Assembly: GCF_018873765.1 (NCBI RefSeq)
Contig: NC_057926.1
Coordinates: 49,405,043 to 49,469,042, forward strand
DNA from: Telopea speciosissima
Taxonomy: Eukaryota > Streptophyta > Magnoliopsida > Proteales > Proteaceae
Length of the DNA stretch: 64,000 bases
Reading direction: 5' to 3'
Shown here: positions 45,255 to 58,481 of the stretch, piece after piece
Layout of the letters: the number at the start of each line of letters is the position of its first letter
Numbering within the stretch: the first letter of the stretch is position 1
The notes under the pieces: generated by a model
Told to the model about the DNA's origin: nothing
Databases searched by the model: none
Seen by the model: only the letters and a program-made list of their open reading frames with translations
Made by a program: the position numbers and the translations under genes

Positions 45255-48200
45255 ATGGACTATAGAAACGCCAACACCAACCATACTTCCAAGCGAAAGA
45301 GAGACGACTCTGAACTCCCCCTCGAGAACGGGGGCACCGCCATCGGTGGCTTCGATCTCTCCCTCCTCGAAGCCGTCGAAAAGTCTCAGAATTCCGTTGA
45401 AGTTCTTGACCTCCGAACCCTAAAAAAGATTGTCCTCTCCTTTGAACGCCGCCTCCGCGACAACCTCGAAGCTCGCCTCAAGTACCCCGACCAACCTGAG
45501 CGCTTCGCAGATTCTGAAGTGGAACTTCACGATGAGATTGACAAGCTTAAGATCCTTGCTGGTGGTCCTGAGCTCTACCCGGAGCTGGTGAACCTCAATA
45601 CGATTCCGTCGATTCTAGGGTTGCTTAGTCATGATAATACAGACATTGCAATCGATGTGGTTGGATTGCTCCAAGACCTCACTGATGAAGATGTACTTGA
45701 AGACAATGATGAACCGGCTCGGACTCTAGTCGATTCGTTGATTGAAAACAATGCTCTTGAATTGCTGGTTCAGAATCTTGGGAGGTTGAATGAGAGTGAC
45801 CCAGATGAGATGACTGCGATTTATAACACTCTTGCTACCATCGAGAACATGATTGAAGTGAAGCCGGCTGTGGCGGAGCTAGTCTGTGAGAGGACCAAGT
45901 TGTTGCGGTGGCTATTGGGGAAAATCAAGGTTCGAGAGTTTGATAGCAACAAACAGTACGCTTCGGAGATTCTTGCGATTCTGTTGCAGAATAGTACTGC
46001 TAACCAGAAGAGATTGGGGCAGATGAATGGTGTAGATGTGGTATTACAGGCGGTTGCCCTTTATAAGTCTAGGGACCCAAGGACTTCGGACGAGGAGGAA
46101 ATGTTGGAGAATTTGTTTGATTGTTTATGTTGTTTGTTGATGCCAATGGAGAATAAGGAGAGGTTTCTGAATGCGGAGGGTGTTGAGTTGATGATTATTA
46201 TCATGAAACAGAAGAAATCAGCTTATGGGTCTGCCATAAGGGCACTTGATTTTGCGATGACGAAATACCCTCCTGCTTGTGAACGGTTTGTGGATGTTTT
46301 GGGGTTAAAGACTGCATTTGCTGCTTTCATGGGTAAGGCAAGTTCTTATCTTCTCTTCCCTCCCCTCCATCAGTTCTATGATGTTATAGGTATGCTTGAA
46401 AAGTTGCTTTCTGTAACCACTTAATCGCCTTCTGTAAGATTATTATTGCAGTGTCATTCCTTAAACAAACATTTATAGTGTCATGTAAACAACATAAGCT
46501 TTGTGCTTTATGTTTAATACGCTCCTCTATGGAACTATTCATGTTTTATCCGTGGTGTCCCAATTTCTGTGAATCTCCACTTAGTTAAATCTGTTCCTTT
46601 TTATTTATTTTTTTTTTTGGGGGGGGGGGGGGCAAGTGTGTGGGTGAGTTGGATACTTGAATCAGCAACAAATAGCATTAATGTAGACGTTGCAAACCCT
46701 TACCATAATTTGGAGAAAAAGGACAACCAAGCTTGCTGAAACATATTATGGGACAAATATGAAAATTTGTTGATAACTAAGAATTTTAGCAAGCAAAAAT
46801 CATATTAGGGAACTTAAGAAAACATCACTGATGTTCAAATAGCAGAGATCATATTTGTGGAACATAAAAATCGTTTGGCTTACACTGAATAGGGCAAGAA
46901 TAGAAAGTTGATAAAGTGATAAATCATGACATAGTTGAGAATTTAGGAGAAAATTAATATAGAGTAGTTAAGGAAATATGAATTAGATCAGCACCCAATC
47001 TGGATTAAGCATACTATGTGATTTTATCCATCGATAGAACAAGAAAAAGTAATTTTTTCTAGTGCAACTAAGAGGAACTAGGATATATAAACAGAGCAGG
47101 GGGTATAAATATTCAAATAAGGAAGACTAAATCCAGGTCTATTGAGTTAAAGGTGGATGTAGCCCTTTATTGATCTTCAGTTCTGGAGGAAAATAAAGTT
47201 TCAGTTTTGTTCCACAGTTCAGCAACATTAAACCAGTGGTGGTTGCTTTTACTCTCCTTTTCTCTCTACTTTCTTGACTGTCTATTTATTAGAATTAGTG
47301 GAGAACAATAGCTGAAACTAACATATGAAATTTTAGATCGATCTGAAAGCTGAAACAGCAATTGTAGTATAGATCGATAGAGCAGAATGAGGCAAGAGAA
47401 CATGGTATTGCTAGGGGAGAAGAAGATTAGAACTGACCAGAAAAATAGGAAATCCGGACCTGAGATGACCAAATTGGTAGCCAAGAAAGTAGGGAGAAAA
47501 GGAGAGGGAAAAGCAACCACTGCTGTTTCAATGTTGCTGGACTCTGGAGCAAAACTGAAACCTTATTTTCCTCCAGAACTTAAGACTGATAAAGGGATAC
47601 GTCCTCCTTTAACTCAAAAATTAAAAAGACTAACTCAAACTTAGGACTTGTAAAGACCTATTAACGGACAATCTGCCAAACCGAAGCTTCTAAAACTCAG
47701 CCAACAACAATTGACTCTTGTTAAACAGAAGCTTCTATACCAAGGTGTGCCTTTGTATATGCCAAGAATCGAGCCTCCATAGGCTTTGGGTTAATCTTAG
47801 TTTTGGGCTTCCATCGATGGTCATGCTTGTCATGCCAATTAACACCCATATTAACCATTACATCAAATATTTAATTGAGAAGAAGAGAAGACAAAAACAA
47901 GCAACAAGAAAACCAGGCCCAAAGGAATAGAGAAAATGAGCAGCTGTGCACACCATATGTATTTAGAGAGTATTCCCATCCACGATGATAACAAATACCA
48001 ACCTAACATGCCCAAATAGGCATACAGAAACCAAAACCAGAAACAAAAACAACCTGTTTTTTTTATAGGAAGTTATTAAGTATTTTCTGAAGTCACAGCC
48101 ATAATTGATGAGAAAAGACATTCATGGATTAGGGTTAACATCAAGTATTGCTTCAATAGGGATGAAGGTGTAAGGATGCAGGATAGGATTCTTTCATTGT

Positions 48201-51200
48201 ATAGCTGTTTATAATTGTGTAATATTTCTTTCCTTGTGAAGCTCTTTCTTTGTATAGAGCTACCTTGTATAGGTCTCCAATGTTTGTGTATTTATATGGT
48301 CTTCTACATGAATATGAGATACAGAATTTTACCAATTGACAAACATGACCCATGTAGCTGACCCCATTTAGTTGGGATAAGGGTTAGTTGAGTTGGGTTG
48401 TGTTGTATAACTCCGAGAAACAGGTTTTTCATATTTCTTAGGCTATCTACTGTAGGATTGATATAAGATCTTCTGGGGTAATGGGGCCACAATGCAAGAA
48501 AAACCGTAGTTTTTTTTCTTTCAAAAACTGCCCTCTTGTAATTATCATGAATCATAATGCAAACTTGAACCAGGAAAAAAACCAGTGGGAGATCGATTGC
48601 TGCAGGATCAATTAAATAAGGAAGAACAAAATTGAATAACTGAATGTTTTATTTCTCCTTTTCTTTTACATTGAAAGAAGAACATAAAAGGGTATGGAAG
48701 GGGGATAGGGGACTCTCTCAGTACAGGGTGTCTCACCCACGGCCTCTCACCGTTGCTGCCTCCCACAGCCACTGCCTCTCACAGCTTCAAGCCATAGCTC
48801 TCTATTTTCTTCAATCTTCAACCATGCCTTGTATTCAGCCTTTGATGCAGATCCAAGCACTAGGAAGAAGAAGCCGAAACCATGAAGTGGCTGTTTTACT
48901 ATTTTCGTTGGAGCCTTTTGTTTTCTGTAATTTGTTTTTCTGTAAGTAGGGGTAAAACAGTCTTTTAGTGTGCTTAGTATCCCCTCCACGATTTTAGAGG
49001 GATAGGTTGTTCTTTTTATTATTTATTTTATTTGTTGAAACTTGTATTCCTAGTTAGAATACAAGTGATTCAGTTGTAATTAGATTTCAGATTAGTGTCA
49101 GTAGTCCTAGTCTGATTAGGACTGGTTTTAGGACTTGGAACTAGGATTCCAAGTCATATTTGTGTAAGGCTTTTGGCCATCTCTTTTTATTATAAATAGA
49201 TAAATCGTGGGAGGCTCCCCCACAACTTCTACTTAAAAAATTCTCTGATTTCAGATCTGAAACTGTTGCATCTGCGAGCTTATATCCTTGTGGACTCAAG
49301 GTGGTTAAGGGTGGGTTATCCTGCGACTCCTTGCACTGTGAAGGTTAGGAGGTCTCTTCAAGTGTTCAATCTGCTACTGTTTCTGCAATCTCAGTCCTGC
49401 AACCAGTAAGTGTTATCTGATTTACTGCTTCCCTTTGCTGAACCCTAACCTGCAACTATTTTCCTGCAAAACCTTAGTTGTCCCTCAAACCCTAAAAGCT
49501 TCTAAACACTGCCCAGCCCTAACCAACCATCCAAATCACCCCAAACTTCAACCGAACCCCCTCCCCCACCTCTGTGACACTCGGCCAGAAGCTCTTGCCC
49601 TGTCTCCCCTTAGAAACCCTAGATCCCTTTATTCCCTTCATTCCCAAAACCCAAAACCCTAACCCTAGTATTTCTGAAATTCTATTTCTTGTTCAAACCT
49701 AATTAAAACCTAATTAAATAGACTCCTAAAAACCTGCATACCATTACCCAATAAAACCCTAATTCAAACTCCCATTCCTAACCCTAATCTTGCCCTAATC
49801 ACCCTAATCTGCGCCGTTCGGCCAATCCTATTACACAACCTGGTCCTAAGTGAGACTTGTTCCACCTGGGTTACATCAGCCTTGCTCATTTATATAATAA
49901 TCGGTTACAGCTCTTTAGACCTTTGTTAATCAAAAACCAATTATAGAACAACCCAATCCCAATCTAATTAAGAAACTAAAGAATCCTAGAAAAGGAAACT
50001 ACTAATTCATAAAACCTCAGACAAACTTCTAGGAATAAAATCCCTTATAATTTATTACGAAATAAAACCCAACTAAAATAGGAAACTAATCCTAGAACCT
50101 AGGTTGCTTTCAAAATCCGATTACATCATATATAACTTGATAAATCTAAAAATAGAAACAATGTCTAAATCTATCTAATAGAAAGCTAATTTATAACAGC
50201 TGTAAGACTCCTCCACGCAGTAGCAATTAGTTTTCAATCTTCCCTCCGTACAACTGGCCATGGGACCCACGAGATCTGGTGGATATCAACTTCTTCGCTT
50301 GCAAGCTATCCATAGGGACTCAACACTGTTTGCGTGAGCAGTAAAACGTGAACAATATTGTGCAATGTTGACTCTTTGATCTGCATCACATCAATTCCAG
50401 ATCAGAAATGGAAGCATAAAATCCTCTATGATTAAAGTAGGAAAAAGATGACAGGTATTTAGCCCCATAAAAGTACTTTTGTAGCAGGTAGGTGCTACAG
50501 AACCTGAGGCCAGTCACCTGACTCCAAAGCTATGAAGAAAAGAAGTAGGGCAACAACTGAGCTTTGAAATTATATTCCATAACAGATGTCATTATATACA
50601 TATTTTGGATACCCCTTGGCCTTTTTACACACACTTACAATGCTTTGATGAAGTAGAAACTCTGAAAAATTCCTAGTTGCCTAGTTACATAAAGACATGT
50701 TAAAAGTTAGAAACACAATTAAAAAGTAACCAAATGGACGTCAGTTGCTAAAATCCAATTCTAAAATTCACTTTCTAATTTTGTACTTGAGACTCAAGTC
50801 TACTGTTTCAAATATAAGTATAAGTTTAACTAGTCCTTAATATGTTTCCCATGTAATGAGAATGGGGAACTAGTTTAGTGAGCAGTTAAATGATTGATGG
50901 ACTCATCATCGGGTGGGTGGTGGTTGGAGCTAAGTGATGCAGATCTTAGGAAGGCAAAGAGGAAAGGGTCTGGTTCATCATTGAACCAATTTTTGACCCA
51001 AATCAGGCCATGCGGTTAAGGTTATTTTGTAATTGTAATTATTTTTTATATGGGAGTTTCAGATAGGATTGGTGGAGTAGGAGATTGAGTCCAATTTGGT
51101 TTCCAATTCTGTTTTAGAATACATATAGGAGTCTTTTTCGTTTCTTATTTATATACATCAATTGATGGAGATTATTAGAATGAAGAATGAAATAATGAGG

Positions 51201-54200
51201 TTTTTTTTTTTTAAAATTTTAAATTTTAGTGTGTGCCTACTTGGCCTGTTACTAGAGCCGATCGGTGCTTTTGGTTTCCTCCTCTTCTCTCTCTTTCCGT
51301 CTCTAGCTCAATTCCTTTTCTTCCTGATTAGTCCTCTCCTTACTCTCTGTCTTCTTCTGTTTCACTTTGTTCTTTCATTGTTACCCTTATTTATCCTTTG
51401 TTGTTATTACTAATCCTTGTTCACTACGATTGGCCTGAGATCTTGGGCGTAAATCCTTCCGCCCTAGACTCTGAAACCCCAATGTCTTGTTCCCCAAGAC
51501 CCATTTTATCGAGAGCTAAACACAGAACTCAGGGCTGCTATCATTACTGCAAGACCAATTTGCAGGTCTAAATAATATTTAATTCATCCACTCTTTGGGT
51601 TCTGTTATCGGCCACTTCAATGGGGTGTTGACATATGGCTGTCAAAATATTCTGACTTAGGTTTTGATGGTTAAACTCACAATGAGATGATGGTCCATGG
51701 TCATGGGATTACTAACATGTATGTGAATATGAAAGCATCTATACCATCCCAAGTGCACAAGTGAACTATCATGCATCAAAGAAAACTTGGATCAAGAGCA
51801 AGGCAAGTCAAACATAAAGAGCAAGTTGAAGGTAGTTGGTAAGCTAGCATCTCAATGGAAGATCAAGGTCAAGCTTTGGCAACATGAGGGCATGAAGTTC
51901 AGAAGCTCAATTGGAAGACTCAAGATTCACTTCAGTAAGACCAAAGTCATGAAGGATTGGACCATCCAATAGAAGATTGAGTTTCAAGGAACATGCTGAA
52001 GATCAAGACTTAGGAATTAGTTTTAAATCTGTAAATGTCTTTATTTCCCAAGTGTTGTAATAGTGATTCTCATTAGCATCTAGACCCCTAATGTCTCATT
52101 AAGTCACCAAAGACCTAAAGGAACTATGCCCCCAACTAAGAAGGTTAATTTTATGACTTAGCTCTGTTCAAGACACAAAAATTCTGTGTTGTGGATGCCC
52201 GCTCTTAAGTGAAAACATCCTCACTTTAGGACAGACGACCACACCCTTGTGTTGATGTCTGAGTTCAAATAGTGATGTTTCCAAGTCCTTTGTCTGGGGA
52301 CGTCCGCACTTGAGTATGGACGTCTAACCCGAGAGGATGTAATTTCTGTAGCCCCCTATCTAGGAGACGTCCATGTACATCCATGGACATCTGCTTGCAA
52401 GTGTAGACATCCACACAAGTGCACGGATGTCCATATAGACCTAAATGGTTTGACCCTTTTTGACCTTTGGAGAGACTATCAACCAATTTTTTTTTTTACC
52501 GTTGGAGTTCAGTAGACGTCTGCATAGAGTTGTTGTCATAATTGTCATGATAGCCTAGGCAATCCAAGGCGTTGGAGGGGGCCTAGACGCAAGGCAACGC
52601 GACCAAGGTGCCTGGATGTCTAGGAGACGCCTTGAAATCTATGGTTATAGCTTAAATCGAGTTCATTCTTGTACAACTCTTCTGGACTATAAAAAGAGGG
52701 ACTTGTGGACCTTCAGACAGAGACTCTTGCACACATTTTGCACATATTTATTGGTCTTGTGTTTTGGTGTTTTTGAAAATCATAGGATTGTTCTTTAACT
52801 TCATCTACCTTTTAGAGGTTTAATGTTTGTACTTTCAGTTGGACCTTTTGCCTTGTAGACGTATCTTGAGTGGAAACATTCAATCACTCTTAAAAGAGTT
52901 GTTGTAAGAGATTGGTGAATCTCTAAAGGAAATCACGGATATGATTATTCTAGATTTGAGTGTGAGCCTTGGAAAACACTTGGGTTTGTTGTGAACCTGA
53001 AAACAACTTGTTGTAAAGGTTGCAAGTAGTGAGCCTGAAAAATACTAGGCTAAAGTGTGAGCCTGGAAAACACTTGGGTTTATTGTGAGCTTGGAAAACA
53101 ATTGTAAGAAGGCTTGATCACTGCCATTTGGAAAGTGATCGTTATAGTGGAAAGCTCAAGTGTGAGAGTAACATTTGGTAGTGCATTTTGGTAAGGTTGC
53201 CGAACCACTCTAAAACTATTGTGTTCATCTTTTGAACTGTTTTCTCTTATTTTTGTTCTATGGGTATTTGCATTATAGTTGTCACGGTGACCCAAGGCGT
53301 TGGAGGGACACTTAGGTGATAAGGCGCCCTAGGTGTGCAGTATATGACTATATAATATAACAATGATAATTTTATATAATTATTCTTATGTGAAACATAT
53401 AAGCCTTATCAATGCAATATGATATGATTATACTAGTAATGACTTAATATGAGAAAACCAACATATAATAAACCAAACATAGGATATAGTATGAACATAG
53501 TAATAAAAAAACAATAAACATAAATCAATGTAAACTCGTGAAGTGTCAAGAAGGCGTGCTATTGCCTTGGACCCAAGAAAGAGCCTGGACTCCTAGGCGG
53601 TGCCTAGGCGACGCCTTGACAACTACTATTTGTATACTTTTTGTTTTCACACTTTCCATAGCAATATAGCATTCATTCATAGGTTGTGTTAGAAGTTCTT
53701 TATTTTGTCACATTATTCAGCTAAACTCAATATACCCCATCTTGGGTTGCCACACAATCTTACATAGGGTTGGTAGTTTTGATTCTTCCCTTGAGTTTCA
53801 GATTGACCAATGGTTGGTTTAGAGAGATTCTTCACACGGATTGAATCGGGTTGCTTCTGGTCATGTTTGGACGTCGAGAGGTTGAAGATGACCTCTTTAT
53901 TTTATTACATATAAAAGATTGCTTTATTAATTTACAAAAAAGCCCCATGATTCATAGACTTGTTTCTATTTTATCCCATCTTTATTATAATTCCAAAATT
54001 GTCCTCATCTGCTTTAAGTTAATTCTTGACTTGTCCCATATTCTATTACCTTACTCTTAAAGGTCCGATTTGTCTCCAAAATTATAGAATTGCCATTACC
54101 TATAAATTTTGAGCCATTTATCACTTGGGTTGGCTCATAGCGATCCAAAGCAGGGTTTTGTGACCCTGGATTGCATTTCTAAAAATACTGTCTTATAATC

Positions 54201-57200
54201 AGTTGGAATTTGGAGGTTCATTCCGTACCTTTCCTGTCCTGGTGAATTTGCTAATATAATGGTCCAAAGGCAGATCACTGTTTGTATAAGCAACGGGTTT
54301 TGTGACCCTGGATTGCATTTCTAAAAATACTGTCTTATAATCAGTTGGAATTTGGAGGTTCATTCCGTACCTTTCCTGTCCTGGTGAATTTGCTAATATA
54401 ATGGTCCAAAGGCGGATCACTGTTTGTATAAGCAACGGGTTTTGTGACCCTGGATCGCATTTCTAAAAATACTGTCTTATAATCAGTTGGAATTTGGAGG
54501 TTCATTCCGTACCTTTCCTGTCCTGGTGAATTTGCTAATGTAATGGTCCAAAGGCGGATCACTGTTTGTATAAGCAACGGCATATCTTTCTCATGTCTGA
54601 TGGGTGTTGAGATTAGTGTTTGCGGGATTCAATCTCTCTTATCCAGATGCAGGTTGGCTTTAGTTTTGTGGCTTCATCAGCTTGTGGCTCAGGGACAGTT
54701 GGCCTGTGCTGTTAATTGGTTTGCTTCCTACATTGGGGTACCATGGATACTGTTTCAGAACATCAGAGAGATTGGGTCCTTGGCCCCTTTGATGTAAACC
54801 TGATTCTAGTGGAGCCAAGATTGGCTAACTATTTATTGGATGAGTTGGCTACGTCCCAGGTTGGGAATCTGGTTGTAGATGGCCCATGTCTGAGTGTTAT
54901 ACAGACACACATACACAAAGAATACTGTGTTTAATGTGTTCCTTGGTTATTTTGTTTCTTCTGTTTTTAATGTGTGGAGAGGAGGTTATATAGAATACTG
55001 TTTATACTGTTATGCTATGAAACTATGAATATTTTATATGATCCTATTAATTGGATGAAGATTTTGTTATGTTCTGATATATATAGTCTTTGTGATAATT
55101 AGATTCCCGTAAACAAGAAGAATAAGAAGGAAAGCTACCAAGAGGAGTTGGAAGAGCGTATAATATCACTTATTGCATCTTTATTTGGTAAGAAGGCAAG
55201 TGCGTCCTGGAGCTTCGATTTCCTATTTTGGGTGGTGTTTACATTTCTATGAAGAGTCAGAGCCTTTTGAATATAGCATCTATCAACTTGAATTATTTTC
55301 TTGTCTTTTTTATTGATGTCATAGTTCCGTTTATTTTGGTGGTGAAGTGTTTAGTGCTCAGTAGGTTGATGGTTATATAGATGGGCATACATTCCCTTGT
55401 TTATTGAATTTGTAGATGGGCATACCTGCTGTGTCAAGTGCATGTATTTTGTCAGTAGATGATTCATCTCCCATTCAATTCAGCTTCTTGTACATCTTTT
55501 CATCAAGAATAATATTCTCTAATTGATCTTGTGCTAATAATGATCTTGGTCAGGTGGGATTGTGAGGGGTTCAAGAAGGGAAAGGGTGTTAAGTAAGTTT
55601 GTGGAAAATGAATGTGAGAAGATAGACCGCCTCATGGAACTCTTTTTGAGGTAACATTTGGTTGAATAAATTTTTTTGTTTTTTTTGTTGGGGAGTGGGT
55701 GACGGAATATCTTGTTCCATCACCAACTATTTATGCCCTTGTCTATTTTTACCCTTTCTTAGTAATCTTTGCCTTGGGGTTGAGACTGAATATTTTGTAA
55801 ATATTAAGTTCCGTACTGGACCCTGTGGACAATTGATCCGTGTCCAAGTATGCACGAAAAGGGTCTACGGCCAGCTGGAGGCAGTTTCCATCTCCATTGT
55901 ATTCGTTGTTGAACTGCTTCAACTTTTTTCTTTAAAAAATGGGGATGTTCATCCTCTCTTTAAAGCTTATATTAGCATTTGATAAAAGGCAATCTCTTAC
56001 AGATATTCAGATAGAGTCAAAGCAGAGACTGAGCGGCTAAACCGTCTTGAATTTGATGATTTGGAGGTTACGCCTCTTCTTATTTATTCTTCTTCCTTTG
56101 ACCAATAGCTCTTGTAACTATTGCTGACCGTGTATTACATTCCACAGATGGATGAGGAGGAGCGGTACAATCGGAAATTAGAATCTGGGCTCTACACTCT
56201 TCAAGTTAGAAAATTAATCTTTTGTCATAGTCCTTGGCATATCTATGTATTTGCATACCAAATCTTAGCTACTTGAAGAAATTGGCCTCATATCTTTATT
56301 AGAAATTTGATACATAGAATTCTCTTTTCTGTTCCTAATATTTTCAGAATCATCAGATAAAAATTCTCTATTAAAAATATCTAAAGAAGCAGGAGTGAAG
56401 ATACAATTGTTTAATAATGGAGTTCCCATGTAGAATTAAATTTGTTTTAACTTTCCACTACTTTCAGCAAATGAGTCAGGTGGCTCACTAGCGCTGATAT
56501 CAGCATCTTTGAAGTGCAAACTATGGTGCTATTTAAATAACAGTTCCAATCTGACACAAGTCCTCACAGAAATGGCAACTTCTTGAATTAGAAGCTTGTG
56601 CTAACTATGGTGCTATGTAAGTAACAGTTGCAATCTGATTCAAATCCTCACTGTAATGGCAACTTCTTGAATATAAGCCCTCTTTGGGAGTTGGGGGAAT
56701 TGCCTCTTTCCACAAAAATTGCCCTAGGTGCCTGGAAATGTGCTACAAGTTTGTGACGTAGGTTACACAGGAAAAAGTAGCAGAAGTGGAAATTTTGTCG
56801 AACTGTGAGTGGACAAACATTAATCCACCAAGTTTTTTTTTCTTCTTCTTTGGGGTGGGGGATTATGAACCTCAATTCCTGACAATTATATACTTTAATA
56901 ATTTTCTTGTAATCCTCCCTGCTGTGGAGTAAAAAAACAGACGTTTATGGTCTCTTGTTTAAATTCTGTTACCAAGAGATTATTGAAAATGGTGTGATTT
57001 TGGGTTGTATTGGATTGAGTTCTCTTTTCTTGAATATTTTATTTGTTTAAAAAAAAAAAAGAAAAAGAAATCATGTTTTCCTGCTAAGCCTTTTCTAATC
57101 TCAACCTCTTTTACTGTGGTTCTGCAGTTGATCGCTGTAATTCTAGGCCATGTTTGGTCTTCTGAGTAAGTTTTTGCATTTGGGTTCAATTCTTGTATCT

Positions 57201-58481
57201 ATAACCTAGGATGCTTCACATGCAGTTGAAGAATTGATCATGGTTCCTTACCCTAAGGATGTTACTTAATTCAGGCACCCTAGGATGAGAGCCCGAATCG
57301 AACTACTGCTCAAGCAGCAGAAATTGACAAAGGACGATGTGAGGGATATTCTCCAGGTACAAATTCTCTCACCCCCTCTTTATCCACAACATTTCCTATT
57401 CCTTTTTTTTTTTGAGTTTTTAAATTTTTTATATAACGTAAGTGTTCATTATTTTAGGTTGCTTGGTTTTTATGGTTCTCATTGATGGTACTAATAGCTT
57501 TTCAAGTAGTCATCTGTTTGCTTTCAACTACCGAGTTTTCTGTCTCAAGTCTTAGTGAAGCATGCTTGGGCAATAGTAGTACTAGAATTGTGGTGTAATG
57601 AATGTCTCTGTGTTGCACCCTCTTATTCCCACTCCCCCCGGCCACCCCACAAAAAAAATAAAATGTTGAAAACCTACCCTCCTCCTTCCCCTGCCTTTTC
57701 TACTTTTACCAGGAAAAGGGGAAAAAATTGCTTGAGTGATCATCAATCTGAGACACCTTTTAGCTTTTCAATGCTACCCATTTATAAGTGAAAAAATGCC
57801 CATTTGTATATGAACCATATGATGCAATTAATCAGATGGCGAGGATCACCCAATTTTTCATTTTGGCTTGTCAGAGTGGTGGCCTTTGTTCATGACCATG
57901 TATAGGAGCTTCATGATTTCTCAATAGCACTTAACCAAGCATGGCACCCTGCAATGCGTAGGCTTGCACCTATCCAATGGGTTAAAAAATCAACCTTGTA
58001 CTTACTCGAATAGTTGGATCTCATTAGGACAACACAGCTGACCGTCAACTTTTGACTGTCCCTACCAATTCAAGAGCCTGGAAATGATCCTCAACCCCAA
58101 CCACCCCCCCCCCCAAAAAAAAAAAAAAAATAAAAAGAGAAATTTACGTTTTTGCTAAGGACAAAAAATCACTCTACTTTTGCCTGGGGTACCTTTTGTT
58201 TTGATGTAAAATGCGCAGAAGTGAAATGAACTAGCGAAAATATTTTACTTACCTTGGTTTTTGATGGAAAAGAAAAACACTAGCAGAAAAGATAAGAAGA
58301 TATGTCGTATATTTTTATGTTCTTTTCTCTTTTACCCATTTTATTTTGAAACAGATCTGAATGCTTTGTTTATTTGGTGTTAAAATTACAGGAATACCAT
58401 GACAACATTGGTGACCTTGATGGGCCGGAAGAGAAGGAGCGTGCTCAGTTAAAGATTCAAAGATTTATTGCGGCATTTTGA
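45255..58481 (+). CDS. Beta-catenin-like protein 1 (CTNNBL1), 8 exons
   Basis: CTNNBL1 is a nuclear armadillo-like protein associated with the PRP19/CDC5L part of the spliceosome in animals; the plant homologue is annotated with mRNA splicing. Exons: 45255-46337, 55103-55187, 55554-55650, 56003-56066, 56148-56204, 57128-57165, 57275-57356, 58392-58481; 1596 nt, 531 residues, phases consistent. Visible: a basic nuclear-localisation stretch SKRKRDD (12-18), an acidic/helical N domain (LRTLKKIVLSFERRL; YPDQPERFADSEVELHDEID), then helical repeats (NTIPSILGLLSHDNTDIAID; LVQNLGRLNESDPDE), and the conserved C part (LIASLFG, GSRRERVLSKFVENECEKID, RYSDRV, HPRMRARIELLLK, AQLKIQRFIAAF-stop). The start is ATG 45255; the in-frame GTG just before is not needed. 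Intron 1 uses GC-AG, the other six introns GT-AG. It is head to head with DJ-1D across a tRNA gene. Confidence 0.95.
48345..48400 (+). mobile_element. RTE LINE 3'-tail relic
   Basis: CATGTAGCTGACCCCATTTA and the following GTTGGGATAAGG match the end of the RTE element at 13095-13130, followed by a degenerate GTTGAGTTGGGTTGTGTTG tail. An extreme 5' truncation. Confidence 0.75.
52538..52643. mobile_element. MITE related to the CAAGGCG family
   Basis: About 105 bp with CCTAGGC/AAGGCGTTGGAGG inside and GACGCCTTGAAATCTAT at the right end, resembling the elements at 8167-8270 and 53274-53626. The left end is diverged (ATAATTGTCATGATAGCC) and no target duplication is clear. Confidence 0.5.
53274..53626. 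mobile_element. Mutator-like MITE, about 353 bp
   Basis: The left end is TATAGTTGTCAC and the right end GCCTTGACAACTAC, inverted copies. CCAAGGCGTTGGAGG and GGCGGTGCCTAGGCG lie near the two ends around an AT-rich core. The flanks are TATTTGCAT (53265-53273) and TATTTGTAT (53627-53635), a 9-bp duplication with one mismatch, fitting MULE-type MITEs. Confidence 0.75.
54153..54578. repeat. 142-bp tandem repeat, three copies
   Basis: Units 54153-54294, 54295-54436 and 54437-54578 each begin GGGTTTTGTGACCCTGGAT and are almost identical, with only a few substitutions. A minus-strand open frame runs through the array simply because the sequence is repeated. It sits 524 bases before the acceptor of CTNNBL1 intron 1. 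Confidence 0.95.

Larger units (their letters stand above)
46338..55102 (+). other. CTNNBL1 intron 1: GC-AG intron, 8765 nt
   Basis: The protein requires ...FMGK|IPVNKK..., so exon 1 ends ATGGGTAAG at 46337. The donor is then GCAAGT (46338-46343), the perfect extended GC-donor context AAG|GCAAGT, and the acceptor is TAATTAG ending at 55102. The tempting GT five bases earlier (GGTAAG) would shift the frame into an early stop. The intron is filled with repeat DNA: a poly-T/G run (46608-46632), LTR-like pieces (about 49020-49300 and 50870-51540, low certainty), an RTE tail (48345-48400), MITEs (52538-52643, 53274-53626) and a triple tandem repeat (54153-54578). No other gene is seen in it. Confidence 0.85.

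Noticed and set aside
46338..46424. Reading CTNNBL1 exon 1 straight through to the stop at 46424 as the gene
   Set aside because: The following exons match the conserved C-terminal half of the family in phase; the read-through tail is intron sequence.
49640..49670. AACCCTAACCCTAG as an interstitial telomere
   Set aside because: Only about two units; similar AAACCCTA words are common in plant leaders and repeats.
52180..52450. Repeated GACGTCC/GGACGTC-type words as a regulatory array
   Set aside because: Spacing is irregular and the surrounding sequence looks like a decayed LTR or leader; no consistent unit could be defined.
54199..54583. Minus-strand open frames with a repeated ERYGMNLQIPTDYKTVF motif
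   Set aside because: They arise from the 142-bp tandem repeat and have no start context or relatives that I recognise.
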